A DNA stretch of 64,000 nt from Bacilli bacterium. Lineage in GTDB: Bacteria; Bacillota_I; Bacilli_A; RF39; UBA660. The DNA is taken from positions 21,789 through 85,788 of the forward strand of contig CAAGHO010000049.1 of NCBI GenBank assembly GCA_900769695.1. Reading direction: 5' to 3'. Positions 7,806-17,105 of this stretch are shown one piece after another. The notes beneath the pieces were generated by a model, which was not told the origin of the DNA, did no database searches, and saw nothing but the letters and a program-made list of their open reading frames with translations. Within the stretch, counting starts at the first letter, position 1; every line of letters begins with the position of its first letter. The position numbers and the translations under genes were made by a program.

Positions 7806-10454
7806 ATGAGAACAGTAAACAAAGTTGGTGGTGCTAACGGCACAATTTTTACAGAATTTTACGGCAATACCACAGATGTAAAACCAACAGAAGATGTTCC
7901 TAACGGTAGTGCTTTTTATGAAGTTGATAATAACATGCAAGAATACCGTTTTGATAAAGAAAACAAAATTTGGTATCCAATAACTAGAGGTGGTACTGCT
8001 CCAAGTGATGAATATTTACCGTTATCAGGTGGTATTATGACTGGTGACATTAACATGAATGGCAATTCATTACTTAACGCTAAGTCTATTTATGCAAATG
8101 ATAATACGGACATAAATAAAGTAAAATATATAAGTGGTTTATTACCTACAAATATTTTTATTAATAATTATAATACTGTAGGATACAATTTAGTAGGAAT
8201 AGATATTAGCGAAAATACTTTTACTTTTTGCTCAAACGATAAAAATAATAAACATAGTCAAATTGAAATAATATATAATGTTGAAGATAATTTGCCACGT
8301 TTGAGTTTTAAGGCAGGATATAATGACAGAATAAATTTACCAGTTTTATTAAAAGGTGTTGATACACCAGTAGATGATACAGATGCAGCAAACAAGCAGT
8401 ACGTAGACCAAGAAACCACCAAGTATTTACCTTTAACTGGTGGAAAAATGACTGGCAATATTAACCTTAGCAAAAAAAGCATCTATGAAATTTTTGATAT
8501 GACTTTTATCTACAGTGTTCAATTAAAAAGTGGAATTGATAATAATAGAAATTATTTGCAAGTTGTTAGGGATGGTACTGATAATAAACTCTCTATTAAG
8601 GCCGCAGACGCTGTTGAGGATGATGAACTTGTTACCAAATCTCAAATGGAAACTGCTGATAGTAAGTATCTTCCATTAACAGGAACCACAGAGGACAATC
8701 CAGTTACAGGCGTTGTCACATTTAATGGCGAAAGCACTATTACTGGTGTTAGCACTCCTGTAAACGATACTGACGTTGTAACTAAGAAATATGCTGATGA
8801 TATTAAGACAGAATTAGATGATAAGACTAATCAGCTAAATGAAGATTTAGAGAACTATGTTTTTTATAATATCGCTTATGATATTTCTAAAACAAATGTA
8901 TGGTTGGATAATACAGGTAACGAAGTACAAGCCGGTGGTTGGAGTGTAAGTAATTACATAGACGTTGCGGTAGGAAATGTTTATACCATCGAAGGAATAA
9001 CTACGCCCACAACAGTAAGAAAATATGCTTTATACAATGAAAACAAAGAATTTACAAGAATAATTGAAAACAATACTAATGAACATTCACTAGACGTTAT
9101 ACCACAATATAATGAACGATACATTAGACTGTCTATTAGATTTAATGATGCATTAAAAATCTTAACTTCTAAAAATGTGTCAAAAAATGATTACAGGGTG
9201 AAAGACAAATTAAATGTAAAATATTTTGGAGCAACTGGAAACGGGACAGCTGATGATACAGGCGTTATTCAATATGTACTAAACTTAGCCAAGGAAACAG
9301 GCTCGTCAGTGTATTTGCCTACCGGTAAATATCTAATTACCAATATTGAAATCCCTGAGAACGTCACTTTGCTTGGCGAAAACGGCAATAGCGCACCAGA
9401 AATCTCAGGGAGTGTTTTGTATTGCACTGATAAAAATAACCCTGCTGTTATTTTAAATTCGCGTTCTACTATCAAAAATATTGCTTTTTTTTATCCAAAC
9501 CAAAAAATTGTAAACAACTACCCTGTCACTTACCCAGAAACAATCAAATTGACAGACACTGCCATATCTACATTAGTAGAAATTGACAACATAAATTTAA
9601 TCAATTCTTATTATGCTATAAACGCAACTCCAAAGCATGAAAAATTGCGCATAAATAATGTGTGGGGTTATGCTATCAACAAAGGATTGTTTATTGATGG
9701 TTCTACTGATGTTGATATTGTAAACAATGTGCATTTTAATTACAACACCTTACGTGGTTTTTATGACGAAACTGTTAATGAGGAATTTGAATCCTTTACA
9801 AGTCGTGTTGGCGTTGCATATCAGTTTGGACGGTGTGATACAGCCATTATTCAAAATATCTTTGCCTATGGTTACAGGATTGGGATGCAACTGGTGACAT
9901 CCGTAACTGCACAAAATAAATTACCGCCAACTTACGTTATATTCACAAACACTAGCATGGATACCTGCAATTACCCTCTATGGGTTGGTAATGCTTCTCA
10001 CGTTTTGTTCGATAATTTTGTAGGAATTTCAAATAATCACACAGGAGATTACTCTGATGTTAAAGCTTGCGTCTATATTACTGGTGGAGATGGCATCTGT
10101 ATGTCAAACTCGATTTTAACAGGTTTCGGCAATATGCTTAAATCATCCGGCAATGATATTGCACTATCAAATTGTAATATCCGAAATTATAATAGAGAAG
10201 GTGCTACTGAAACAGGCTTTGCAATCGAAACGAGCAATGGTGACATTGCAATTAATAACAGCATTATTATAGGTTCAACTAATAGAGTTACTGGCTTTGT
10301 ACACGGTAATAGCAATGCAAATTCTATTACGGCAACAGGTTGCATTATAAAAAATATTACTATGCAAGGAAAGCTAATTCAGGTTGATAATGTTGACACA
10401 ATCATTACACAAGGATTAAATACACTGATTAATAGTGATGGTGTAATTAACTAA
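7806..10454 (+). CDS. Receptor-binding tail spike with pectate-lyase-like beta-helix
   Basis: 882 residues. Residues 1-60 form an anchor shared with the second fibre gene (KVGGANG...NNMQEYR). Then come several copies of a linker module, YLPLSGG...MTG, followed by GV.TPV.DTD..NK.YVD. Around residue 465 NVKYFGATGNGTADDTGVIQ marks the start of a right-handed parallel beta-helix of the pectate-lyase superfamily, typical of spikes that bind or cut surface polysaccharide. The catalytic residues cannot be assigned by eye. GAAAGGGG precedes the ATG. Confidence 0.8.
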   Translation: MRTVNKVGGANGTIFTEFYGNTTDVKPTEDVPNGSAFYEVDNNMQEYRFDKENKIWYPITRGGTAPSDEYLPLSGGIMTGDINMNGNSLLNAKSIYANDNTDINKVKYISGLLPTNIFINNYNTVGYNLVGIDISENTFTFCSNDKNNKHSQIEIIYNVEDNLPRLSFKAGYNDRINLPVLLKGVDTPVDDTDAANKQYVDQETTKYLPLTGGKMTGNINLSKKSIYEIFDMTFIYSVQLKSGIDNNRNYLQVVRDGTDNKLSIKAADAVEDDELVTKSQMETADSKYLPLTGTTEDNPVTGVVTFNGESTITGVSTPVNDTDVVTKKYADDIKTELDDKTNQLNEDLENYVFYNIAYDISKTNVWLDNTGNEVQAGGWSVSNYIDVAVGNVYTIEGITTPTTVRKYALYNENKEFTRIIENNTNEHSLDVIPQYNERYIRLSIRFNDALKILTSKNVSKNDYRVKDKLNVKYFGATGNGTADDTGVIQYVLNLAKETGSSVYLPTGKYLITNIEIPENVTLLGENGNSAPEISGSVLYCTDKNNPAVILNSRSTIKNIAFFYPNQKIVNNYPVTYPETIKLTDTAISTLVEIDNINLINSYYAINATPKHEKLRINNVWGYAINKGLFIDGSTDVDIVNNVHFNYNTLRGFYDETVNEEFESFTSRVGVAYQFGRCDTAIIQNIFAYGYRIGMQLVTSVTAQNKLPPTYVIFTNTSMDTCNYPLWVGNASHVLFDNFVGISNNHTGDYSDVKACVYITGGDGICMSNSILTGFGNMLKSSGNDIALSNCNIRNYNREGATETGFAIETSNGDIAINNSIIIGSTNRVTGFVHGNSNANSITATGCIIKNITMQGKLIQVDNVDTIITQGLNTLINSDGVIN

Positions 10455-10456
10455 AA

Positions 10457-10528
10457 AATGAAGCTACAGTAACTCATGTGGCTAGTTCTTCGGATAAAGA
10501 GGAAATTGGTGAGGAAATTTTACTTTAG
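10457..10528 (+). pseudogene. Remnant of a carbohydrate-binding module gene
   Basis: Between the two receptor-binding protein genes, a 24-codon stretch reads ATVTHVASSSDKEEIGEE and then stops. It closely matches bases 7202-7262, where the intact gene reads KTVVTHVSNSKDKEEIGEE; part of the DNA is identical. It has no start signal. It is best read as a scar of recombination that swapped fibre modules. Confidence 0.7.
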
Positions 10529-10554
10529 AGAGGACTAATAATCCTCTCTTTTTT
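10528..10554 (+). terminator. Intrinsic terminator after the spike gene
   Basis: GAGAGGA (10528-10534) pairs with TCCTCTC (10542-10548), followed by TTTTTT. Very similar to the terminator at 7745. Confidence 0.85.
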
Positions 10555-10598
10555 CATGTTTATATATATTAATCCTATTTTTTGAAAGGAGATTTATA

Positions 10599-12824
10599 AT
10601 GAAAACAATTAATAAAGTTGGTGGTGCTAATGGACTTTCCTATACTGAATTTTATGGTATTACCACAGACATTAAACCTACTGATGATACAATCCCTAAC
10701 GGTAGTGTGTTTTATGAAATAGACCACAATATGCAAGAGTACCGTTGGGATAAAGAAAATGGCATATGGAGAAAGATAAGTTCTACTGCTAGTGGTGGTG
10801 GAACGTCTGTTACTGGCGATTACTTGCCTTTATCTGGTGGTACTATGCAAGGTGCTATAGATATGTCTGGTTATCAAATTGAAAATATAAGTGAATTAAC
10901 TTTAGGTGAAACTGGATATGTTGGTATCATTCCACATGAAATTACAAGTGCTACTGATAATGGGACTACTGTTGAATTATCTAACCCTAAGACAAAGAAA
11001 GATATTAAACTTAGAGGAATTGACACACCTATAAATGATAATGATACTGTAAATAAGAAATACGCTGACGATATAAAAGATTATGGAATTGAGCATAATC
11101 CAGTTTTGGACAGTGGACAAGAGGAATTTGTTTTAGGACAAAATGACTTGGCTTATGTATTTAAAAATTCAATGGTAATGGATAGTGGAGATAGATTTTA
11201 TTTTGCTGACCCAGTATCATTAACAAATGGAAAATTAGTTCCTTTTATAACTTCTGCTATGACTGGTGAGGAATATCACTTATTGGTTGGCACTTATCCT
11301 AAAGGTGTTCAAGATGGAACACTTGCACCTGTTCGGATTGATGGCGTTGCTGAACCTACTGGTGATAATATGGCTGTCAATAAGAAATATGTTGATGATA
11401 AAATGGGTAGTGTAAGTGGCGAATATATTCCTTTAAGTGGCACTGAAACTGGTAAACCTGTCACAGGTAATATTGAATTTAAACCAGTGGCCGTCACTAG
11501 GGCTGGTGGTGGTAATGTTTCATCATTCACTTTAGGCGGTGTATCACAGTATGGTAACATATTTGGCTGTTTTGATTTTACAGATAACAAGTTTATCTTT
11601 GATGGCAGTTCTATTTTATTTGTTGGTGCCACAGGTCTGTTATCGTCTTTTACTACACATGGTTTAATTTTTGATGACAATGACACAAGCAAAAAGTATG
11701 AAATGAATTTTTCTACAGGAAAATCTGGCAGAATATCATTCATGCACAGTGATGGAAGTGGTCTTGAAACTGGCTCAGTTGAATTAGATGGTATCAACAC
11801 CATTACAATGAAGTTTGCAGAGACAGGTGGTCAGCCAACTATTAAAGCTACTAATGCTAGTACTATCACATTAACAAGCGAAGATTCCAATGTTTCTAAT
11901 GACTTAACATTAACTGGTCTTGCTTCACCTGTAAATGAAAAGGATGCTGTAAATAAACAATATGTTGATAGTGCTATAAATTCTGTTACAGAAAATCAAG
12001 TAACCATTCAAAAAGCAGATAATGCTAATATGTGTATTAATCTTGCTGTAGATGGTGATGAAGCAAGTGGTGTATTAGATTTAACTGATAAAAATGGCAA
12101 CCCAGTTATCGTTAGAGGTGTAGATACACCAGTTCAAGATACTGACGCTGTTAATAAAAAGTATTTTGAAACTCATTTATCCAGTGATTTTGTTCCAAAT
12201 AAAGATTTAGATATGAAACAGTATAAATTAATCAATACTTCTGCTGTAGAGATTTATGGTGGAATTAATGACAGTGTGAATAATACTTATTTTATCAGAG
12301 AAACTTCACAAGCTTCTATTAATACTGACACAAAAATTCCAGAATATGTAAAGGTTATTACTGGCGTTCATACTGGTAATACAAACCAAGATGTAATTTT
12401 AAGAGGTATTAGGGCAGGACAACAGAAAAATGACGCAGTAAACTATAATCAGTTTAAAACATTAGCAGATTCATTTGAAAGATGTCAACATGATGTTGAA
12501 AGTCTGAATGCTTGGAAAATGACTTTTGACGAGAATCAAGTAACTAATACTGTAAATTCTATTATTAAATATACGGATGTTGCTTATGAATTGACAATCG
12601 CAAGTGGTGAGGAACAATGGTATAGTTATGATTTAGCAATGCAAAATGGTTATACTCCAATATCTGCTACTTTAGTTATTGATGATACCAACCCATTTGT
12701 AGGTCATTGTTCTTTGGATATTACACCAGACGGTACTTACAATGCTTTAATTTATCTTAAATCCCAAGGTGACGATAAGACTTGCAACTGTAAAGTAAGA
12801 CTTGTGTGGATAAAAAATCAGTAA
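10599..12824 (+). CDS. Second tail fibre / receptor-binding protein
   Basis: 741 residues, GAAAGGAG before ATG. The first 60 residues closely match the preceding spike anchor. The rest is built from repeats of YLPLSGG.M.G / GI.TPINDND.VNKKYAD, a linker that repeats about six times with different beta inserts. No enzyme signature is visible. The C-terminus (residues about 655-741, YELTIASGEEQWYSYDL) looks like a compact trimer tip. The two proteins probably share one attachment site on the tail. Confidence 0.75.
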   Translation: MKTINKVGGANGLSYTEFYGITTDIKPTDDTIPNGSVFYEIDHNMQEYRWDKENGIWRKISSTASGGGTSVTGDYLPLSGGTMQGAIDMSGYQIENISELTLGETGYVGIIPHEITSATDNGTTVELSNPKTKKDIKLRGIDTPINDNDTVNKKYADDIKDYGIEHNPVLDSGQEEFVLGQNDLAYVFKNSMVMDSGDRFYFADPVSLTNGKLVPFITSAMTGEEYHLLVGTYPKGVQDGTLAPVRIDGVAEPTGDNMAVNKKYVDDKMGSVSGEYIPLSGTETGKPVTGNIEFKPVAVTRAGGGNVSSFTLGGVSQYGNIFGCFDFTDNKFIFDGSSILFVGATGLLSSFTTHGLIFDDNDTSKKYEMNFSTGKSGRISFMHSDGSGLETGSVELDGINTITMKFAETGGQPTIKATNASTITLTSEDSNVSNDLTLTGLASPVNEKDAVNKQYVDSAINSVTENQVTIQKADNANMCINLAVDGDEASGVLDLTDKNGNPVIVRGVDTPVQDTDAVNKKYFETHLSSDFVPNKDLDMKQYKLINTSAVEIYGGINDSVNNTYFIRETSQASINTDTKIPEYVKVITGVHTGNTNQDVILRGIRAGQQKNDAVNYNQFKTLADSFERCQHDVESLNAWKMTFDENQVTNTVNSIIKYTDVAYELTIASGEEQWYSYDLAMQNGYTPISATLVIDDTNPFVGHCSLDITPDGTYNALIYLKSQGDDKTCNCKVRLVWIKNQ

Positions 12825-12841
12825 AAATATAAGTATATCTA

Positions 12842-12870
12842 TTGACTTTTAGAAAGCTATGTGCTATTAT
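12842..12870 (+). promoter_or_regulatory. Promoter of the lysis cassette
   Basis: TTGACT (12842-12847), 17 nt, TATTAT (12865-12870); next gene is the endolysin. Confidence 0.75.
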
Positions 12871-12922
12871 CGTAAGTAGAAGCATATAGTTTTCTAAATT
12901 TATATGAAAGGAAAATGGAATA

Positions 12923-13843
12923 ATGGCTAATAAAACAGCAAAAGGTTTAGTGGAATTTGCCAAAAGTAAAATAGGCGTTCATTATGTTTATGGTGCTAAA
13001 GGTGAGATTCTTACTAAAACTAAGATATATTCATGGGCTAGGCAATATCCAAATATTTACACACAAGCCTATATCAATAAGGCTTTACAATGGGTAGGTG
13101 AAGAAGCTGTTGACTGTTCTGGATTAATTTCATGGTATACTGGTATCATTCGTGGCTCTGGACAGTTTGAACAGACTGGTAACAGCAAAATCCCGCCGTC
13201 TAAATTAACAGATGATAAACTGGGTTACGCAGTGTGGAAACAAGGTCATATCGGCATTGTACTTGACCGTAACCATGTAATCGAAGCAAAAGGTATCAAT
13301 TACGGGGTTATCCAGAGCAACTTAAATTCGACACCATGGAAAAAAGCATTTAAGATTAAAGATATTATATATGATAATACCGTTACTGAATATAAAAACG
13401 GTTTCTTTAAGGTAAACGGCTCATGGAGATATTACAGAAATGGAATTATTGTAGTGAAATCATGGGTTAATGATAATAACCGTTGGTATGTTGTTGATGG
13501 TGAAGGAAAATTAATCACAAATCAGTGGTTCTATGAAGATGGAAAATGGTATTATTTGTCTGGTGATGGTGGTATGATTTCTAATCAGTGGCTTGAATAT
13601 AAGGGTAATTGGTATTACTTTGATGGAGTAGGAGTATGTTTAACTAACACTTGGTATAAGTATCACGATAAATGGTATTATTTGGACGATACTGGTGCTA
13701 TGAGAAAAGGACTGTTAGAAGATAACGGTAAATGGTATTATCTTGATGAAAATGGTGTTATGGTATCAGATGTTAATATTAAATTTAGCGCAAGTGATGA
13801 TGGAAGTCTTAAATTTAGTGGACTTACTAATAAAGAAGATTAA
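12923..13843 (+). CDS. Endolysin: NlpC/P60 peptidase with cell-wall-binding repeats
   Basis: 306 residues, GAAAGGAAAA before ATG. Residues 1-150 are an NlpC/P60 cysteine peptidase: VDCSGLISW holds the catalytic Cys, GHIGIVLD the His. Residues about 155-285 contain six tandem repeats of the CW_binding_1 type (W.YY....G....W), as in choline- or teichoic-acid-binding enzymes. The enzyme should cut peptidoglycan stem peptides. No signal peptide is present, so release depends on a holin; two membrane proteins follow directly. Confidence 0.88.
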   Translation: MANKTAKGLVEFAKSKIGVHYVYGAKGEILTKTKIYSWARQYPNIYTQAYINKALQWVGEEAVDCSGLISWYTGIIRGSGQFEQTGNSKIPPSKLTDDKLGYAVWKQGHIGIVLDRNHVIEAKGINYGVIQSNLNSTPWKKAFKIKDIIYDNTVTEYKNGFFKVNGSWRYYRNGIIVVKSWVNDNNRWYVVDGEGKLITNQWFYEDGKWYYLSGDGGMISNQWLEYKGNWYYFDGVGVCLTNTWYKYHDKWYYLDDTGAMRKGLLEDNGKWYYLDENGVMVSDVNIKFSASDDGSLKFSGLTNKED

Positions 13844-13870
13844 GATAAAAAGCGAAGGGAAAATAAAAAT

Positions 13871-14065
13871 ATGAGTACAGTTTCTATTATTTTATCGGCA
13901 ATTTCTATTTTAAGTTTAATATTTGCATTTATTTTACTTGTAATTATATTTATGATTAGTTCTTTTAAACGTAATTATGACTATGCTGTTATACTTGCAA
14001 AGGCTGTTACTTATTTATCAGTATTTGCTACGGTGACAATGCTTATAGCTGTTTCTATTAAATAA
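13871..14065 (+). CDS. Small membrane protein, putative holin
   Basis: 64 residues with two hydrophobic segments (about 4-31 and 43-62) separated by a charged SFKRNYDYA turn. Starts 27 bases after the endolysin stop with GCGAAGGGAAAA as ribosome binding site. Position and topology fit a two-segment holin or its regulator, but no family signature is evident. Confidence 0.55.
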   Translation: MSTVSIILSAISILSLIFAFILLVIIFMISSFKRNYDYAVILAKAVTYLSVFATVTMLIAVSIK

Positions 14066-14132
14066 GGCGAGAACACTCGTTACTTTAGTGGTGTGAGGTT
14101 CAATAAATAAAGGTTTAAAGGAGAAATAACTT

Positions 14133-14321
14133 TTGAGTATGTTATCAATCGTTGGTTTAATGCTCTTAGCAGTGGCAGTGATACTTATATTTTTCTTAAT
14201 TGTAATATTTATTGCTTTTATAGTAGACCTTGGTTTAAATGAACCACAGGCTTTGTTATCTATAATAGGAATTATATTAATAATGATTGTTTTACTTGTA
14301 CTAATTTTTAAATTTTGTTAA
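14133..14321 (+). CDS. Small membrane protein, putative second holin/antiholin
   Basis: 62 residues, almost entirely two transmembrane segments (about 3-33 and 40-61) with a short LGLNEPQ turn. TTG at 14133 lies 9 bases after AAAGGAG; the ATG two codons on is 15 bases away, so TTG is preferred. Last gene before the terminator, hence part of the lysis cassette. A holin/antiholin pair with the preceding gene is possible. Confidence 0.5.
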   Translation: MSMLSIVGLMLLAVAVILIFFLIVIFIAFIVDLGLNEPQALLSIIGIILIMIVLLVLIFKFC

Positions 14322-14328
14322 ATTATTA

Positions 14329-14355
14329 AGAGGGCTTAAACAGCCCTCTTTTTTA
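14329..14355 (+). terminator. Terminator of the late (+) operon
   Basis: AGAGGGCT pairs with AGCCCTCT (14342-14349), followed by TTTTTT. Confidence 0.9.
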
Positions 14356-14452
14356 TTATACAGAATGTCATAATTAAATTACATGGTATCAGTTAGTAAC
14401 AAAGAGTTAGGAAGATTACGACATTAAAAACGATAACTTGATTAACAAAATA

Positions 14453-14475
14453 AAAGAGGGGTGTTAGCCCCTCTT
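14453..14475 (-). terminator. Terminator of the leftward operon
   Basis: AAAGAGGGG pairs with CCCCTCTTT around a 6-base loop; on the minus strand a T-rich tail follows. It closes the dut operon where the two opposed gene blocks meet. Confidence 0.8.
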
Positions 14476-14488
14476 TACTTATTCGTAT

Positions 14489-15043
14489 CTATTCGGTTTT
14501 TTCGTCTACTTCTGGATTACCGAGTTCTGCAATAACTTTATTTAAACAACCCCCTACATTCTCAATACATTCCATTGTAAGTTTAGTGAACAAGTATAAA
14601 AATCTTGTTTCGTTATCTGTAATAAGTTCTGGTTTTTTCACAAAGTCATTAAAATTAATGCCATATCGAGTTTGAAAGACTTTTACAATCAAATCTGCGT
14701 TTTTAAGTGTTTCTTTGAGGAGTCCTTTAACAAGCATAATCTGCTCAATAGAATTTGTAATGTTTTCTTTTGAAATAGTTGTAGTTTTTGGTTTGGGTTC
14801 TTTTTCTTTTGTTTCTGAATAATAATAACGTGTAAATAATTCCCAGTCATTGCTTAATAAACTTTCTTTACTAGGAGTATAACTAATATCAGCTTTTTTA
14901 AAAAGCGGCTCACCATAAAACCATCTAAAGCTAACTGGGTCAATTAAATTTTCCCAACTTTTTCTACGAATATAAACTTTACCACAAGCATCTAAACTTT
15001 TCTGTTTCTTTTCTGCTTCTTTGATTGCTTCTAAAAGTGTCAT
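14489..15043 (-). CDS. Protein with DUF2829/Tad2-like N-terminal domain
   Basis: 184 residues. The first 75 show the pattern of the DUF2829 family: short helix with AIKEAEK, then IRRKSW, aromatic strands, and LLSNDWELF. Proteins of this family include Tad2, which binds the signalling nucleotide of the Thoeris defence system. An unusual C-terminal extension (about residues 95-184, helical, SIEQIMLVKGLLKE) is added after a KEKEPKPK linker. Anti-defence function is an inference from the family; specificity is not visible. Confidence 0.5.
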   Translation of the reverse strand: MTLLEAIKEAEKKQKSLDACGKVYIRRKSWENLIDPVSFRWFYGEPLFKKADISYTPSKESLLSNDWELFTRYYYSETKEKEPKPKTTTISKENITNSIEQIMLVKGLLKETLKNADLIVKVFQTRYGINFNDFVKKPELITDNETRFLYLFTKLTMECIENVGGCLNKVIAELGNPEVDEKTE

Positions 15044-15073
15044 AATGTTTTTTCTCCTTTTTTATAGAATTTT

Positions 15074-15799
15074 TTATTTAACACCACTACTACCAAAACC
15101 ACCTCTTGTTTTTCCATCTAAATGATCTACTTTTTCAAAAACAATAGTAGGCTGTTTCTTTACAATACGGAACTGGCAAATACGGTCATTAAAGTCGATA
15201 TGTGTATCTCTTGTTGCGTAAGCTGGGAACATCCATTTATCGTTATCTCCACAATAGAGGTTGTCAATTATCCCTGTCGAATTTACTAAAAGAATACCAT
15301 AGTTTTTAAACGTACTACTTCTTGGAACAATATGTGCTTCATAACCATCTGGAAGTTTCATACTTACACCAAGAGAGATAAGTTTAAATTCACCAGTTTT
15401 TAAGTCAATTCCATTAGGTTCAGCACATCTTAAATCAATCCAATCTGAATTTGCACCATTGATATTTTCAAGAGGTGTAATAGGTTCATGGTATTTGATT
15501 TTGATTGTTTCGTTATTAGATACTTCATTGGAAGTGGTAATTGGTTCAAGTATTTCTTCTGATAAATAAAATTTCTTTTCTATATTTTTAAACCAAATAA
15601 GATAAGGTAAAATATTATTTGCGTTAGCTTCGATAACTACACCAGTATCTAATAGCAATGAATTATAAAAAGTATCAGTTCTTACAATTCCACAAATTCC
15701 ACATTCTTTTAATTTTGTGTAAATGTCTGGTAATAATTTAATTGTAACAATATCACCCACTTTGAATTTTGGTTTTAATTTTACTGATTTTTCATTCAT
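15074..15799 (-). CDS. dut: dUTPase with extra N-terminal domain
   Basis: 241 residues. Residues about 105-241 hold trimeric dUTPase motifs in order: DLRC, PRSSTFKNYG, GIIDNLYCGD, NDRICQF and the C-terminal P-loop-like RGGFGSSG. It should hydrolyse dUTP to dUMP and so keep uracil out of phage DNA. Residues 1-90 (KFKVGDIVTIKLLPD) resemble a small SH3/KOW barrel not found in ordinary Dut; some phage dUTPases use extra domains for regulation. A divergent promoter pair lies upstream. Confidence 0.9.
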   Translation of the reverse strand: MNEKSVKLKPKFKVGDIVTIKLLPDIYTKLKECGICGIVRTDTFYNSLLLDTGVVIEANANNILPYLIWFKNIEKKFYLSEEILEPITTSNEVSNNETIKIKYHEPITPLENINGANSDWIDLRCAEPNGIDLKTGEFKLISLGVSMKLPDGYEAHIVPRSSTFKNYGILLVNSTGIIDNLYCGDNDKWMFPAYATRDTHIDFNDRICQFRIVKKQPTIVFEKVDHLDGKTRGGFGSSGVK

Positions 15800-15841
15800 A
15801 ATTAATCTCCTTTGATATATTTTGTATTGCTTTGTACGTTA

Positions 15842-15870
15842 ATCATAATACTTTTTATAGTAAAAGTCAA
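15842..15870 (-). promoter_or_regulatory. Promoter of the dut operon
   Basis: On the minus strand TTGACT (15870-15865), 17 nt, TATGAT (15847-15842). Confidence 0.75.
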
Positions 15871-15947
15871 TGGTTTTTATAAAATTATGTGTTAGATTTT
15901 TATGTAGAAAATATTAAATATTCAGACTATTTAAAATGAGATTGCTA

Positions 15948-15976
15948 TTGATTTTATATAGGAAAAGTGCTAATAT
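15948..15976 (+). promoter_or_regulatory. Divergent promoter of the small + cluster
   Basis: TTGATT (15948-15953), 17 nt, TAATAT (15971-15976); reads into the zinc-ribbon gene. Confidence 0.65.
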
Positions 15977-16010
15977 TATTATATAAAATAATATGCCAAA
16001 GGAGAATAAA

Positions 16011-16589
16011 ATGTATAAAGATAAAGAAAAAAGACTTCAATATTGTAGGCAATGGGGTAAAGATAGTAGAAAATTTGCTTTAGAACATCATTTGTGTACA
16101 TGCTGTTTTAAAGAACGTACTTATGGTAAAGAACGAATGTGTTTATTATGTAAGGCAAAAGCATATGAACGTAGGCAAAAAAGAAAAGAATCAATGTCGG
16201 AAGAAAAATATAAAGAGTTTAAGTTAAAATATCGTGAAAAAGATTTAGAACAAAAGAGAAAGATTAAATTAGAAAGAAAAGAAAAAGGTTTATGTGCAGA
16301 ATGTGGTAAAAGAAAAGCTATGAACAATAGAGTACGTTGTGGCATTTGCCTTGCTAAAGATAGGGAAAGACATAATTTAAAGAACGCCGAATTAAAAGAC
16401 CCAACTAAAAATAGACAATATAGATTAGAAAATCATTTGTGTTATACTTGTGGTACATCTTTAGATAAAGATAGTAAAAGTACGGTATGCGATAAGTGCC
16501 ATAAAATTTTTAGTGAAAGTGCTAAAAAAAGTGGCGTTATTGTAAAAATGAAATATCCTAATATGAATCATAGATTATTTGTTAAATAA
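16011..16589 (+). CDS. Protein with three zinc-binding CxxC pairs
   Basis: 192 residues from the ATG at 16011, chosen because AAAGGAG sits 6 bases upstream; the ATG at 15993 lies before that site. Three CxxC...CxxC knuckles are evenly spaced: CTCC/CLLC, CAEC/CGIC and CYTC/CDKC. Between the first and second is a long, highly charged helix of K, R and E. The layout suggests a nucleic-acid-binding protein. No catalytic motif is evident. First gene of a four-gene rightward cluster embedded in leftward genes. Confidence 0.65.
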   Translation: MYKDKEKRLQYCRQWGKDSRKFALEHHLCTCCFKERTYGKERMCLLCKAKAYERRQKRKESMSEEKYKEFKLKYREKDLEQKRKIKLERKEKGLCAECGKRKAMNNRVRCGICLAKDRERHNLKNAELKDPTKNRQYRLENHLCYTCGTSLDKDSKSTVCDKCHKIFSESAKKSGVIVKMKYPNMNHRLFVK

Positions 16590-16653
16590 TAGAAGAAAAG
16601 GAGATAATAACTTTTAAAGAACTGAATATAGCAATAATTAAAGGAGAAATAAA

Positions 16654-16980
16654 TTGAAAGCTGAAAAAACTATACCTATAAATGTAGAATTGATGACAGG
16701 AAATAAAAATACAAATAAAAACGAGGACAATACAGTATATGTAAATGACTGCTCAAAATATCCAATTAAGAGTGATGAAGAATATGTTTGTATTTTTGAT
16801 GGTAATGTAATCAATAATAATTTTGTAAATATTAATATTTATGGAATTATAATAGATATAAACGAAAAGAATATTGTTGTTTATAATAAAGAAAACAAAA
16901 ACATTAGTATAGTAGATAGAAAAAGTATTAAATGTCTTTTACCTAAAGAAGAATATAATTTAATACGTGGTAGAGATTAG
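16654..16980 (+). CDS. Hypothetical protein, TTG start
   Basis: 108 residues. The start is TTG at 16654, 8 bases after AAGGAG; there is no better ATG. After a charged N-terminus with KNTNKNEDN, the rest (from about residue 25, YVNDCSKYPIKSDEEY) is beta-rich, of SH3-like size. No family is recognised. It may travel with the zinc-binding protein as a small morphon. Confidence 0.5.
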   Translation: MKAEKTIPINVELMTGNKNTNKNEDNTVYVNDCSKYPIKSDEEYVCIFDGNVINNNFVNINIYGIIIDINEKNIVVYNKENKNISIVDRKSIKCLLPKEEYNLIRGRD

Positions 16981-17006
16981 TAACAAAGAGTATAAGGAGT
17001 TTGGTT

Positions 17007-17072
17007 ATGGGACTTGATATAATTAGTGTGTTTAGTATTTTGATTGAAAATTTAGAAAAAAGAACAGTATAA
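17007..17072 (+). CDS. 21-residue microprotein
   Basis: ATG at 17007 is preceded by AAGGAGTTTGGTT, a strong ribosome binding site. The peptide MGLDIISVFSILIENLEKRT is an amphipathic helix with a hydrophobic core. It lies between two genes on the same transcript. The clear start signal is the only support; it could be a leader peptide for the gene downstream. Confidence 0.4.
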   Translation: MGLDIISVFSILIENLEKRTV

Positions 17073-17105
17073 TAAAAATAAAAAAGAAAGCAGGTAATAA
17101 ATAAT

